Translations under genes and position numbers: made by a program
Notes under the pieces: model-generated
Databases searched by the model: none
The model's input: only the letters and a program-made list of their open reading frames with translations
Told to the model about the DNA's origin: nothing
Part shown: piece by piece, positions 26,925 through 36,280 of the stretch
Layout: each line of letters opens with the position of its first letter
How positions within the stretch are numbered: position 1 is the first letter of the stretch
Assembly (NCBI GenBank): GCA_016713665.1
Contig: JADJOR010000005.1
Location: 620,001 to 684,000 of the forward strand
From: Deltaproteobacteria bacterium
Lineage (GTDB): Bacteria; Myxococcota_A; UBA9160; UBA4427
DNA length: 64,000 nucleotides
Direction: 5' to 3'

Positions 26925-28121
26925 TCAGCTCGCTCCGAGGCGCTTCGCCCGCGTCTGCGTGAGCTCGGAGATCATCGCCTCCGCCTCCTGCGGCGACAGT
27001 CCGCCCTGCTCGAGCCAGGTCCGCGTCTCGGCGGGCCGGCGCAGGAACCAGTACCGGGCGAAGGCCCGGAGGGTCTGCTGCTTCGAGGTCGGATCGACGA
27101 TCCGCGTCGCGAGCTCCATCGCCTGCTCGGGGTCGCTGATCGTCATTCCGCTCACGAACTGGGCACAGAGCCGATCCACCATCGGCGACGGGAGCTGATC
27201 CTTGGTCCACGCGATCGCCGCCTTCATGTCGTGGGCGGACCATCGATCGACGAGCGTCTCGAGGGCCAGCTCGCGCTCGGGACCGAGCGGCTGCGTCCCG
27301 ATCCAGGCGAGGGCGCCCGTCGGATCGACGTCGGCCCAGGCCGCCACGAGCTGACTCAGGCTGTTCTCGGCCCACGGCTGGGACGACCGGGCCTCGCGAA
27401 AGGCGAGGGCCGTCGGGGCGTCGTGGCGGACGAGCTTGTCGAGGACGATGAGAAAAGCCTGCCGCTTGTACTGCTTCGGCGCATCGGCCGGGACTTCGTC
27501 GAAGAACGCGATGACGTCCTTCGCCTCGCGCTCGCGGAGCAGCTTGAAGACGATGCTCTGGGTCAGCCGACTGCGCTCCGCCGCCTCGTCGAGGGACCCG
27601 ATCCACTCGACGAGCCCCGCCCGGTCGCCCTGGTTGATGGCGCCCTCGACGAGGCGATAGCCGGTGACGAGCCGAAGCCTTGGATCGAGCTCGTCGTAAT
27701 AGGGGACCGCCTTCGCCGTGCCGCCCTCGAATGCGTATTGATAGGCGACCCAGCCGATCCCCTGGGACCTCGCCCGCTCGTCGGGCCACGATTTCATCGC
27801 CTCGGCCAGCCCCTCGACGTCGATGCGCGACCAGCGCGCGAAGAGCTCGGAAACCCCGAGCGTCTCGGCCTTCGTCGCGAACTCGCGAAAGACTTCGATC
27901 GCTCCCGAGAGGTTCTCGCCGTCGATCTGCTCGATCAGCCGGTTCATGTCCCGGGCCCGCACCATCGGATCCGACTCGACGAAGGCGCTCCGGAGCGCCG
28001 ACGCCATGGCCTCGGACGTCGCCGCCCGCGGGCCCCCGTCGCCCGCCGTCGTGCGGCCGAGCAGGAACCCGACCAGCGCCCCGACCAGAAGGGAGACTGC
28101 GATCTTCGACCACCCGTTCAT
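26925..28121 (-). CDS. Membrane-anchored helical-repeat protein, unknown function
   Basis: A 398-residue protein with one N-terminal transmembrane helix (KIAVSLLVGALVGFLLGR). The rest is helical, in repeats of about 35-40 residues built round the pattern W-(3)-(D)-(x)-AWI (VEWIGSLDE, LAWIGTQPLGPERELALETLVDRWSAHDMKAAIAWTKDQL). The layout resembles HEAT/TPR-like repeat proteins that I have seen in planctomycetes and myxobacteria, but I do not recognise a named family. Start: ATG 28121, preceded by GGAGCAGGGAA. The gene converges on the TPR lipoprotein gene, 21 bp away, with a short GAGC/GCTC hairpin across its stop. Confidence 0.72.
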   Translation of the reverse strand: MNGWSKIAVSLLVGALVGFLLGRTTAGDGGPRAATSEAMASALRSAFVESDPMVRARDMNRLIEQIDGENLSGAIEVFREFATKAETLGVSELFARWSRIDVEGLAEAMKSWPDERARSQGIGWVAYQYAFEGGTAKAVPYYDELDPRLRLVTGYRLVEGAINQGDRAGLVEWIGSLDEAAERSRLTQSIVFKLLREREAKDVIAFFDEVPADAPKQYKRQAFLIVLDKLVRHDAPTALAFREARSSQPWAENSLSQLVAAWADVDPTGALAWIGTQPLGPERELALETLVDRWSAHDMKAAIAWTKDQLPSPMVDRLCAQFVSGMTISDPEQAMELATRIVDPTSKQQTLRAFARYWFLRRPAETRTWLEQGGLSPQEAEAMISELTQTRAKRLGAS

Positions 28122-28157
28122 TTCCCTGCTCCATCCCATCCGCCGGGTCGCATCACG

Positions 28158-29486
28158 CTAGGCCCGGCCATACTCGGTTCCACCATCGGATTCCATCGCC
28201 CGCGTCCGCGCCAGATCCACGAGGAGCCGACGGGCGGCCAGCAGCTGGAAGAACGCCGCGATCGCGAGCGCGGTCATGACGCTCGCCAGCGAATAACGGA
28301 TCCCGAAGACACCGCTGCTCGGCTCGAAGCGCACGTTGAGCTCGCCCACGACGTAGGGCCCGAGCCCGAGACCCACGAGCGAGTAGAGCGAGCTCCAGAC
28401 CGCCGCCGCGACGGTGCGCATGCGGAGCGGCGAGAGCGCGACGGACATGGCCATGCTCTGCGGGACCCAGATCCCCATCAGGAACGAGGAAACGGCGCCC
28501 ATCACGAAGGACAGCGGGACGGGCCCGAGCAGCAGCGACTGCGGCAGCAGCACGAATGCGAGGCCGAAGGGCAGCGCGAGCCCCGTCGCGATCGCGGACA
28601 GCCACATGTGCCAGCGAAGATCGCGACGAGCCAGCCGATCGCCGAGCCAGCCTCCGGCCAGGGAGCCCAGCGCCATCGGCACCGCGTAGATCAGGAAGTA
28701 GACCGTCCCGACCTCGCCCGGATCCATGCCGTAGACGCGCCGCAGGAAGGTCGGCTCCCACATCGACCGACCGTAGGTCGCGATGCCGGCGAAGCAGCCG
28801 CCGGTCACGAGCAGACAGTAGGCGGGCAGGCGCACGAGGGTCGCGAGCACCCGGGGCAGCGAGCTCATCTCCCCGGAGTCGACCCGCTGCTCCGACTGGC
28901 CGCGCCGGGGCTCGTCGACGGTGAAGTAGAAGAGCAGCGCCAGCGCGATCCCGGGCACGCCCGCGATCAGGAACGCCGACCGCCAGCCCCAGAGCTCGTT
29001 GGCCCAGCCCCCGAGCAGCATGCCGAGGCCGAGGCCGACGGTGCCCCCGACGGTCACGACGGCCAGGGATTTGGCGCGGCGGCCGGGGACGACGTAGTCG
29101 GCGATCAGCGACTGGCTCGGCGCAGCACCCGCCGCCTCGCCGAGCCCGACGCCCATGCGCGAGAGGATCAGCTGCGCGCTCGTCTGCGCGAGGCCCGCCG
29201 AGACCGTCATCGCGCTCCAGGCGAGCAGCCCGAGCGCGATCACGGTCTTGCGCGAATAGCGGTCGGCGATCCGGCCGAAGGGCACGGCCGCACCGAAGTG
29301 GACGACCGTGTACGCGGCGCCCATCAGCAGGCCGACCTCGCGGTCGTCGAGCCCGATGTCGCGCTTGATCTCCTCGACCAGCAGCCCGACGATCGTGCGA
29401 TCGCAGACGTTGAAGATCGCGACGAGAAAGAGCAGCGCGAGGACGTAGCGGACGTAGGCCGGCGAATCGATGCGCGCGGGCTTCAT
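28158..29486 (-). CDS. MFS transporter
   Basis: A 442-residue, 12-helix major facilitator protein. The loop 2-3 signature appears as GRIADRYSRKTVI, with the N-terminal FNVCDRTIVGLLVEEIKRDIGLDDREVGLLMG typical of the spinster/oxalate-type MFS branch often found in aromatic or lipid catabolic operons. A second motif, GGWLGDRLARRD, marks the C-terminal half. The substrate is unknown. It lies 1 bp downstream of the thiolase stop on the same strand, so it is probably the last gene of the CapA-ligase-thiolase operon. Substrate import is the most likely role. Confidence 0.87.
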   Translation of the reverse strand: MKPARIDSPAYVRYVLALLFLVAIFNVCDRTIVGLLVEEIKRDIGLDDREVGLLMGAAYTVVHFGAAVPFGRIADRYSRKTVIALGLLAWSAMTVSAGLAQTSAQLILSRMGVGLGEAAGAAPSQSLIADYVVPGRRAKSLAVVTVGGTVGLGLGMLLGGWANELWGWRSAFLIAGVPGIALALLFYFTVDEPRRGQSEQRVDSGEMSSLPRVLATLVRLPAYCLLVTGGCFAGIATYGRSMWEPTFLRRVYGMDPGEVGTVYFLIYAVPMALGSLAGGWLGDRLARRDLRWHMWLSAIATGLALPFGLAFVLLPQSLLLGPVPLSFVMGAVSSFLMGIWVPQSMAMSVALSPLRMRTVAAAVWSSLYSLVGLGLGPYVVGELNVRFEPSSGVFGIRYSLASVMTALAIAAFFQLLAARRLLVDLARTRAMESDGGTEYGRA

Positions 29487-29487
29487 C

Positions 29488-30702
29488 TCAAGCGCGATCC
29501 ACGCGCAGGACGAAGGCCTCGCCCTCGCCGATGCCTCCGCACATCGTCACCAGCGCGCGACCGCCGCCGCGACGGCGCAGCTCGAGCGCTGCGGTGAGCA
29601 GCAGGCGGCCGCCCGTCGCGCCGGTCGGATGACCGACGGCGATCGCGCCCCCGTTCACGTTCGTCTTCCGGCGCAGCGCCGAGGTCGCCGCGGGATCGCC
29701 GCCGCCGAGGAGCTTCGTGCTGACGAGCGGCATCGCCGCGAAGGCTTCGTTGATCTCGATCAGGTCGATCGCGTCGAGCCCGAGCCCCGCGCGCTGCAGG
29801 ACGAGGCGTGCGGCCTTCGCGGGGACCGAGGCGATCTTGTCCGGATGGTCCGAGACGCGGGCATGGGCCTCGATCGTCGCGAGGGGCGCGAGGCCGCGGC
29901 GCCGCGCGGCGCGGCTGGAGCTCAGCAGCAGCGCCGAGGCGCCGGTGCTGAGACCGGGGGCGTTGCCCGCCGTGACCGACTCGCTGTCGTAGACCGTCGG
30001 CAGCTTCGCGAGCGCTTCGAGCGTCGTGCGCCGCGGCGACTCGTCGCTCGCGACGACCCCGGATCCTCCGAAACGAGCGAGATCGACGTTCGCGATCTCC
30101 CCCGCGAAGCGACCGCGCTCGGCGGCCTCGAAGTAGCGCGCGTGACTCTGGAAGGCCCACTCGTCCTGCTCCTCGCGACCGATGCCGTGGAGTGAAGCCT
30201 CGCGGGCCGCCTGGACGGCGCGGGGCGTGCCGGTGTGGGGGCAGCTGATGACGAGCTGGTCGGTCAGGGTGATCGCGCCGATGCGATGGCCGAAGCGCAT
30301 GTCCTCGAGGAAATAGGGGACGCGCGAGAGGTTCTCGGCGCCGCCGGCGACGACCCAGTCGGCGTCGCCGCTCCGCACGGCGCGCGCCGCGAGAGCGACC
30401 GCGGTCAGCGAGGAGCAGCAGGCGCGGTCGACGGTGTAGGCGTTGCGGGACTCGGGAATGCCCGACTGCAGCAGCGCCTGGCGCGCGATCGAGCGGTCCG
30501 AGCCCGGAAGGTTCACGCCGAGCACGAGCTCGTCGATCGTGTCGGGCTCGAGCCCGGCGTCGATCAGCGCCCGGCGGATCGCGACGCTCGCGAGCTCCGG
30601 AATACGAAGCGAGCGGAGGCTCCCGCCGAAGCGACCGAACGGCGTCCGGCGCCCCGCGACGATCACGCAGTCGGCGGCTTCAGTGGACACGGCGCGAGAC
30701 AC
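29488..30702 (-). CDS. Thiolase (acetyl-CoA acyltransferase family)
   Basis: A 404-residue thiolase. The nucleophilic cysteine lies in VDRACCSSLTAVALAARA, the His motif is GGAIAVGHPTGATGGR and the second Cys motif is TMCGGIGEGEA; the active site looks complete. It would cleave 3-ketoacyl-CoA in a beta-oxidation cycle or condense acetyl units. The start GTG overlaps the end of the acyl-CoA ligase gene by 23 bp. The operon order on the minus strand is CapA-like, ligase, thiolase, MFS. That puts it in side-chain or ring-fragment oxidation in this cluster rather than in general fatty-acid metabolism, though this is inference. Confidence 0.92.
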   Translation of the reverse strand: MSRAVSTEAADCVIVAGRRTPFGRFGGSLRSLRIPELASVAIRRALIDAGLEPDTIDELVLGVNLPGSDRSIARQALLQSGIPESRNAYTVDRACCSSLTAVALAARAVRSGDADWVVAGGAENLSRVPYFLEDMRFGHRIGAITLTDQLVISCPHTGTPRAVQAAREASLHGIGREEQDEWAFQSHARYFEAAERGRFAGEIANVDLARFGGSGVVASDESPRRTTLEALAKLPTVYDSESVTAGNAPGLSTGASALLLSSSRAARRRGLAPLATIEAHARVSDHPDKIASVPAKAARLVLQRAGLGLDAIDLIEINEAFAAMPLVSTKLLGGGDPAATSALRRKTNVNGGAIAVGHPTGATGGRLLLTAALELRRRGGGRALVTMCGGIGEGEAFVLRVDRA

Positions 30703-32248
30703 CCTGCCAGAAGCGCTCGCGGATCTCGCGCTTCAGGATCTTGCCGGTCGAGCCCTTCGGCAGCTCGGCGACGAACTCGACGGACTGGGGCTTCTTGTAG
30801 CCGGCGAGGCGCGCACGGCAATGCTCGACGAGCTCTGCCTCGCTCGCCGTCGCCCCGGCGCGCAGCACGACGACGGCCTTCACCGCCTCGCCCCAGCGCT
30901 CGTCCGGCACGCCGACGACGGCGACCTCGGCGATCGCCGGATGCTCGTGGAGGATGCTCTCGACCTCGGCCGGATACACGTTGAGCCCGCCCGTGATGAT
31001 CATGTCGCGGGAGCGATCGACGATGTAGAAATAGCCCTGCTCGTCCTGGCGGGCGATGTCCCCGGTCGCATACCAGCCGTCCTTCAGGACGGCGGCCGTC
31101 GCCTCCGGATTCTCGAAGTAGCCGGTCATGACGTGGGGACCGCGGACCTGCATCTCGCCGTTCTCGCCGGGCGCGACCTCCTGGCCTTCGGCGTCGACGA
31201 GGCGGATCGCCGTCTGGTGGGTCAGGCGGCCGATCGTCGCGAGGCGCGTGGGGTCGGCGGCCGCGGCGCGGTGGTCCTCGCGCGTCAGGATCGTCAGCGG
31301 ATGGGGCGCTTCGCAGGAGCCGTAGACCTGGACGAAGACGTTGCCGAGGGTCTGCATCGCCTCCTGGAGCCGCGCCGGCGCGATCGGGGCCCCCCCGTAG
31401 CTGATCGTCTTGAGTGACGAGAAGTCGAATCGGCCGCGACTGGCCGCCTCGCAGAGGCTCGCCATCATCGTCGGCACCATGAAGGAGCCCGTCGCGCGCT
31501 CGCGCTCGACGAGGCGCAGGAAGGCCTCGGGATCCCATTTTCCGACCATGACGTTGCGCGCGCCGCGCAGGTAGTAGGCGAGGATCTTCGAGCCGCTGCC
31601 GTGGGCCACGGAGCCGACGTGGACCATCGCGTCGCCGGTGACCGCGTCGATCTCCTCGGCGAGCATCGTGAGCGTGGCGGCCCGGCGGCCGCGGTTGCTG
31701 TTGACGGCGCCCTTCGGTCGTCCGGTCGTGCCGGACGTGTAGAGGATGAAGCTCGCCGCCTCCTCCTCGAGCGGGATCCGCGGTGCATCGGGCGACGACT
31801 TCTCGAGGACCGACGCGTAGTCGAGCGCTCCGGCGATCGGACCGTCGATCGCGATCACCGTCTCGAGCGCCGGCAGCCGCGGCCAGACGCCTTCGACGAA
31901 CTCCGCGAACGACGCCTCGGCGATCAGGATCCGCGCGCCCGAGTTCGCGAGCAGATGCTCGCGTTCGCGGTCGACGAGCCGCGGATTGATCGGGAGCTTC
32001 ACGTTACCCGACTTCACGATCGCGAAGTCGGCTTCGACGAACTCGAGCCGGTTGTTCATCAGCAACGCGACCCGCCCGCCGCGCGCCGGCGAGAGCGCGA
32101 GGAGCGCGTTCGCGAGTCGATTCGAGCGGGTCTCGACCTCGCGGAACGAGAGCCGCCGCTCGCCTTCGACGACGGCCACCCGGTCCCCGTACCAGCCCGC
32201 CGCGCGTTCGATCAGCTGGGCGAGCGTCGGCGGGAGCGCGCGGCTCAA
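30680..32248 (-). CDS. AMP-dependent acyl-CoA ligase
   Basis: A 522-residue class I adenylate-forming enzyme that activates a carboxylic acid through acyl-AMP to acyl-CoA. Motifs: P-loop-like YTSGTTGRPKGAVNS, the A5-type YGSCEAPH, the A7 GWYATGDIARQD, A8 DRSRDMIITGGLNVYPAEVE and A10 PKGSTGKILKREIRE with the catalytic lysine. YGSCEAPH differs from the common YG(M/L)TE form, suggesting a particular acyl pocket. The start is TTG at 32248, overlapping the CapA-like stop (TTGA); nothing better is in frame. It belongs to the CapA-ligase-thiolase-MFS operon. Confidence 0.9.
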   Translation of the reverse strand: MSRALPPTLAQLIERAAGWYGDRVAVVEGERRLSFREVETRSNRLANALLALSPARGGRVALLMNNRLEFVEADFAIVKSGNVKLPINPRLVDREREHLLANSGARILIAEASFAEFVEGVWPRLPALETVIAIDGPIAGALDYASVLEKSSPDAPRIPLEEEAASFILYTSGTTGRPKGAVNSNRGRRAATLTMLAEEIDAVTGDAMVHVGSVAHGSGSKILAYYLRGARNVMVGKWDPEAFLRLVERERATGSFMVPTMMASLCEAASRGRFDFSSLKTISYGGAPIAPARLQEAMQTLGNVFVQVYGSCEAPHPLTILTREDHRAAAADPTRLATIGRLTHQTAIRLVDAEGQEVAPGENGEMQVRGPHVMTGYFENPEATAAVLKDGWYATGDIARQDEQGYFYIVDRSRDMIITGGLNVYPAEVESILHEHPAIAEVAVVGVPDERWGEAVKAVVVLRAGATASEAELVEHCRARLAGYKKPQSVEFVAELPKGSTGKILKREIRERFWQGVSRRVH

Positions 32249-33411
32249 GACCGGCTCCGCTCGAGGGCGACGACGGGACAGACGGGACTTCCGCCGAGGC
32301 TCCAGCTTCCCCCCGTCTCGAGCGTCGATTGCAGCCCGGAGGCGCGTGTCGCCTCGACGAGGTAGTCGAAGATCTCGCGGCCATGGTCCGTCGCGGGATC
32401 GAGGGGCTCGGTCTGGCCGTTCGGCAGGATGTAGGCCGGGATCAGGCCGACACGCCGCACACCGGACTTGTCGAGCTCGAGGCAGCCGACCATCGAGATG
32501 CGCGACTCGGGATGCATCGGAAGCAGCGGATAGTCGTCGTACGGACGCGGTGCATACGCGTCCGCCTGGCGCTCGAGGGTCTCGCGGACCTCCTTCGAGA
32601 TGCGCTCTGCGAAGCCGCGAACCTGGAAGACGGCGTTGCCGAGCCCGTGGAAGATCGGCCGACCCTGGTAGTAGTCGACTCCGCGGACGATGTGGGGGTG
32701 GTGGCAGAGGACGGCGTCCGCCCCGGCGTCGATCGCGAGGCGCGCCGTCTCGCGTTCGTAGCTGCGGATGATGACCGGCCGGACCGCCTCGCCCCAATGG
32801 AAGCTCACGACGACGACGTCGGCCTGCAACCGGGCCGCCGCGATCGACCTGCGCAGGGCCGCCAGGTCGGCCGGATACGGGATCGCCATGACCTCAGGCG
32901 GCATCTCGGGATTGAACTCGAGATCGCCCTCGGCGACGTAGTAGTGGTTGTGGAACCGCAGCGGGTTGATGCCCGGCCGATTGCTGCGGGCCTCGTTGCC
33001 CGCCGGAAAGGTCGAGACGAAGGCGACGAACGCGACCCGCACGCCCGCGCGCTCGAGCACGACGGGCTCGCGCGCCTCGGCCAGGTTCTCTCCGGCCCCG
33101 ACGGGCTCGACTCCGACGCCGCGGAGCGTCGAGAGGGTGCTGCGCATGCCCTCGACGCCGTCGTCCATGACGTGATTGTTCGCGCAGGCCATCACCGAGA
33201 GATTCCCGACCCGAAGCCCTTCGGCCTGCTCGGGCGAAGCCGTCAGCAGTCCGCGTCCCGCGGTCGGGGAATAGACCCCTTCGCAATTGGCGAAGACGAC
33301 GTCCGCGGCCGCGAGCGGGGCCTCGAGGCGCTTGAAGGCGGCCTTCGGATCCTCTGCGTTGATGAAGACGTCGCCCAGCGCGCAGAGCGTGATCCGACCC
33401 GGTTCAGCCAT
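32245..33411 (-). CDS. CapA-family (poly-gamma-glutamate synthesis-type) metallophosphatase-like protein
   Basis: A 388-residue PGA_cap-domain protein. Visible motifs: GDVFINAEDPKAAF near the start, FANCEGVYS, the metal-type motif ACANNHVMDDGVEGMRSTL, VVSFHWGEAVRP, and AVLCHHPHIVRGVDYYQGRPIFHGLGNAVFQ. These are the core of the calcineurin-like CapA fold. There is no signal peptide or membrane helix, unlike true CapA of capsule operons, so it is probably cytoplasmic. It opens the operon with the acyl-CoA ligase (stop/start overlap). ATG 33411 has AGAGGA 8 bp upstream. A role in substrate handling rather than capsule is implied only by context. Confidence 0.85.
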   Translation of the reverse strand: MAEPGRITLCALGDVFINAEDPKAAFKRLEAPLAAADVVFANCEGVYSPTAGRGLLTASPEQAEGLRVGNLSVMACANNHVMDDGVEGMRSTLSTLRGVGVEPVGAGENLAEAREPVVLERAGVRVAFVAFVSTFPAGNEARSNRPGINPLRFHNHYYVAEGDLEFNPEMPPEVMAIPYPADLAALRRSIAAARLQADVVVVSFHWGEAVRPVIIRSYERETARLAIDAGADAVLCHHPHIVRGVDYYQGRPIFHGLGNAVFQVRGFAERISKEVRETLERQADAYAPRPYDDYPLLPMHPESRISMVGCLELDKSGVRRVGLIPAYILPNGQTEPLDPATDHGREIFDYLVEATRASGLQSTLETGGSWSLGGSPVCPVVALERSRS

Positions 33412-33436
33412 CGTTGCTTCCTCTCATGCGATCCAT

Positions 33437-35080
33437 TCACGCCCGCGTGCGAGACCGCCCGTCGCCTCGATCCCAACAACCCTGCGTCCCGAGGCTCCGC
33501 AACGTGGGCCGGTCGACCTCGCCCTTGGCGGCCGTCCGAGGGATCTCGGCGAGCGTGCGCACATAACGCGGGACCTTGAAGGCGGCCATGCGCGACTCGC
33601 AGTGGGCGACCAGCCCGGCGGGATCCCCGGCGCCGCGCCACACGACGGCGCAGAGGATGTCGTCCTCGCCCATCTCGGAGGGCACCGCGATCACGACCGC
33701 CTCCTCGACCGTCGGATGGGCGAGCACGGTCGCCTCCACCTCCGCGACCGAGACGAGCTCGCCGCGCCGCCGCAGGAAATGTCCCTTGCGACCGACGAAG
33801 TAGAGGTAGCCGTCGGCGTCGAAATAGCCCTCGTCGCCGGTGTGGACCCAGAGATCGCGCCAGTTGCGGATCGTCTCGTCGGCGCGGCCGAGATAGCCGT
33901 GGGCCATGATGCCGGGAACCAGGGGACGGACGGTGATCTCACCGAGGGTGCCGGCCGGGAGCTCGAAGCCGTCACCGTCGACGATCCGCAGGTCGTACCA
34001 GCCCTGCAGCCGGCCCGAGGAGCCGCGCCGCGACTCGTCGCGGTCGGTCTCGGTCGTGACGAAGCCGCCCGCCTCGGTCTGTCCGTAGGGCTGATAGGTG
34101 CGGATGCCGAAGCGCTTCTCGAACTGCTCGCGCAGCTCGAGCGAGCGGGCCTCGGAGCCGCCGAAGCCACTGATCGCGACGCGGGCCGTCGACCGCGCGT
34201 CGCGCGGAGACTCGGGCGTCTTGAGCAGCGTCGCGACCATCCCGATGAACGGGTCGACGACGGTCGCGCGATACTGCTCGACCCGGTCGAGGAACTTCGA
34301 AGCACTCCACCAGCGCGTGAAGCAGACGGGATAGCCGCGCACCATGCAGAGCGGGATCACCGCGCAGGGCAGCAGCGCGTGGTAGAGATGCGAGCTCGAG
34401 AAGAAGACCTCGTCCTCGCCGAGCGCTGCGACCTCGAGCATCCGGTAGCCGCAGGACACCGCGCAGAAATGCGGCAGGACCACGCCCTTCGGCCGACCCG
34501 TCGTTCCCCCGCTGTACATGACGCAGAACGGATCACCGGGCGCGATCGGCTGACGCACGTCGCTGCCCTGCGCGGGCAGCCACGCCTCGAGGGCCGCCCC
34601 GCCGTCCGGGCCCGCGTCGACGTCGACGACGATGCTCCGCTCGCGCCAGCTGGAATCGGTGGGCCCCTTCGAGCCGCACGCGACGCCGTCGTCGCCGTTC
34701 TCCCCGTCCAGCATCGCCACGAGCTCCGCGTCGACGAAGATCCGGCGCGGACCGAGCTCGGCGAGCGAGTCGGCGACCTCCTCGCGCTTGAGCGCCACGT
34801 TCATCGGTGCCCACAGGACGCCGGTCCGCGCGCAGGCGAAGAGCAGCGCTACGTGCCAGAGCGAGTTGTGCATGAAGGTCGCCACGCGATCGCCGCGGCC
34901 GATCGACTCGGCCTCGAAGCCGGCCACGATCCGGGCGATCCGCCGATCGAGCTCGGCATAGCTGACGGTCTCGTCCTCGAAACGCGCGAAGACGCGGTCG
35001 GGCGTCGACCGGAGCCGCCAATCGAAGAGCCCCGACATGTCGTCGGCGACGATCTCGCGTCCGGCGACGACCCGCTTCAC
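33437..35080 (-). CDS. AMP-dependent acyl-CoA ligase
   Basis: A 547-residue adenylate-forming enzyme starting at GTG 35080, which overlaps the stop of the Fe-ADH gene (GTGA). Motifs: YSGGTTGRPKGVVLPH, YQPYGQTEAGGFVTTE, HTGDEGYFDADGYLYFVGRKGHFLRRRGELVS and the A10-like tail PRTAAKGEVDRPTL, where the catalytic lysine fits KGEVDR. The C-terminal domain is slightly unusual, lacking the normal GKILR. Substrate is unknown. Its operon (cyclase, Fe-ADH, ligase) runs towards the CapA operon 25 bp downstream; all these genes may be one transcript. Confidence 0.9.
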   Translation of the reverse strand: MKRVVAGREIVADDMSGLFDWRLRSTPDRVFARFEDETVSYAELDRRIARIVAGFEAESIGRGDRVATFMHNSLWHVALLFACARTGVLWAPMNVALKREEVADSLAELGPRRIFVDAELVAMLDGENGDDGVACGSKGPTDSSWRERSIVVDVDAGPDGGAALEAWLPAQGSDVRQPIAPGDPFCVMYSGGTTGRPKGVVLPHFCAVSCGYRMLEVAALGEDEVFFSSSHLYHALLPCAVIPLCMVRGYPVCFTRWWSASKFLDRVEQYRATVVDPFIGMVATLLKTPESPRDARSTARVAISGFGGSEARSLELREQFEKRFGIRTYQPYGQTEAGGFVTTETDRDESRRGSSGRLQGWYDLRIVDGDGFELPAGTLGEITVRPLVPGIMAHGYLGRADETIRNWRDLWVHTGDEGYFDADGYLYFVGRKGHFLRRRGELVSVAEVEATVLAHPTVEEAVVIAVPSEMGEDDILCAVVWRGAGDPAGLVAHCESRMAAFKVPRYVRTLAEIPRTAAKGEVDRPTLRSLGTQGCWDRGDGRSRTRA

Positions 35081-36279
35081 AGGCTGGCCTCCAGCAGGCC
35101 CTCGATCTCCGCCTGCGACCAGATGCGCGCCGAGCGCGAGCGGGCCGCGAAGTCGCCGGCCGCTCGGCGGGCGAGCTCCGGCAGGTCCTCGCGCCGGATG
35201 CGCAGCGCTGCGAGGGTCCGGGGCAGCTCGAGCTCCGCGAGCAGCGCATCCATCCGCTCGGCCAGCGCGGTGGAGGCCGCCGTCGGATCGGCGGGATCGA
35301 AGGGCACGTCGACCGCGTGGCAGAGCGCGCCGAGGGGGCCGGGGGCCGTCGGTGCGGAGGCGCCGACGACGCGCGCGAGAATCCCGCAGGTCGCCTCGCC
35401 GTGGGAGAGCTTGTGGATCATGCCGAGCTGATGGCGGATCGCGGCGCCGATGCCGACCTTGGTCCCGGCGGAGAAGGTGCCGAAGAGGCCGAGCCAGGAG
35501 CCGAGCTGGCAGGCGAGGCGGGCTTCGCTCGAGACGCCGCGGGAGGCCGGGAGCTCGCGCACCAGCAGCTCGAAGGCGCGCAGCGTGAGGGGCTCCATCA
35601 CGGGTCCCGCGACGCCGGTCGAGAACTGCTCGAAGGCGTCGCTCAGGATCTTGATCCCCGTCGTCAGCCAGAGATAGTCCGGCGTCGCCCGCGTGAGCTC
35701 GGGATCGAGCAGCACGACGCGCGGGCAGAGCGCGCTGTTCTGGAACGGCTCGCGCTCGCCGCTCGCCTCGTTCGTGATCGCGATCATCGGGCTGTACTCG
35801 GCGGCCGAGAGCGTCGTCGGCAGGGCGATCAGCGGGATCGGGCGCCCCGTGAGCCGGCAGGCCGCCGCCCCCGAGCCCCGGTAGCGGTCGAGGTCCGCGG
35901 CCTCGCGCAGGTTCTCGCATGACATGAGGGCCGTCGCCTTGGCCGTATCGACGACGCTGCCGCCGCCCAGGCTGACGAGCAGGTCGGGCGAGAGCTCGCG
36001 GGCGCGGGCGACGCAGGCGACGACGGTGCTCCGCGGCGCATACTGCCGACAGCCCGAGAAGCGCCCGACGAGGCGGCTCCCGAGGGCGTCTTCGACCGTC
36101 TTGAGGACCGTGCCCTGGTTCTCGAGGGAGCCCGTCGTCACGATCATCACGCGCCGGGCGCCGAGGGCATCGATCTCGGCTTCGAGCTGCGCGAGCGAGC
36201 CGCGGCCGTAGACGACCGACTGCCACTGGCGTTGCCAGTCGAAGCGGCCACTCGTTCCCTGCGGAAGCCCGATCGACAT
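35077..36279 (-). CDS. Iron-containing alcohol dehydrogenase-like protein
   Basis: A 400-residue Fe-ADH/maleylacetate reductase-family protein. The nucleotide loop is SLGGGSVVDTAKATAL and the substrate loop is PLIALPTTLSAAEYSPM. Metal ligands are partly changed: the usual D-A-x-x-H reads DAFEQF, so the second ligand is Gln, while AIRHQLGMIHKLSHGEA keeps the two later histidines. This could be a reductase with a different or missing metal. It acts on an alcohol, aldehyde or hydroxy/keto acid; the family alone does not tell which. The gene is 1 bp after the cyclase stop region and overlaps the next ligase. Confidence 0.86.
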   Translation of the reverse strand: MSIGLPQGTSGRFDWQRQWQSVVYGRGSLAQLEAEIDALGARRVMIVTTGSLENQGTVLKTVEDALGSRLVGRFSGCRQYAPRSTVVACVARARELSPDLLVSLGGGSVVDTAKATALMSCENLREAADLDRYRGSGAAACRLTGRPIPLIALPTTLSAAEYSPMIAITNEASGEREPFQNSALCPRVVLLDPELTRATPDYLWLTTGIKILSDAFEQFSTGVAGPVMEPLTLRAFELLVRELPASRGVSSEARLACQLGSWLGLFGTFSAGTKVGIGAAIRHQLGMIHKLSHGEATCGILARVVGASAPTAPGPLGALCHAVDVPFDPADPTAASTALAERMDALLAELELPRTLAALRIRREDLPELARRAAGDFAARSRSARIWSQAEIEGLLEASL

Positions 36280-36280
36280 C

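Noticed and set aside
26913..26932. CGAGC/GCTCG hairpin between convergent genes as a terminator
   Set aside because: Only a 5-bp stem, overlapping the stop codon and with no T run.
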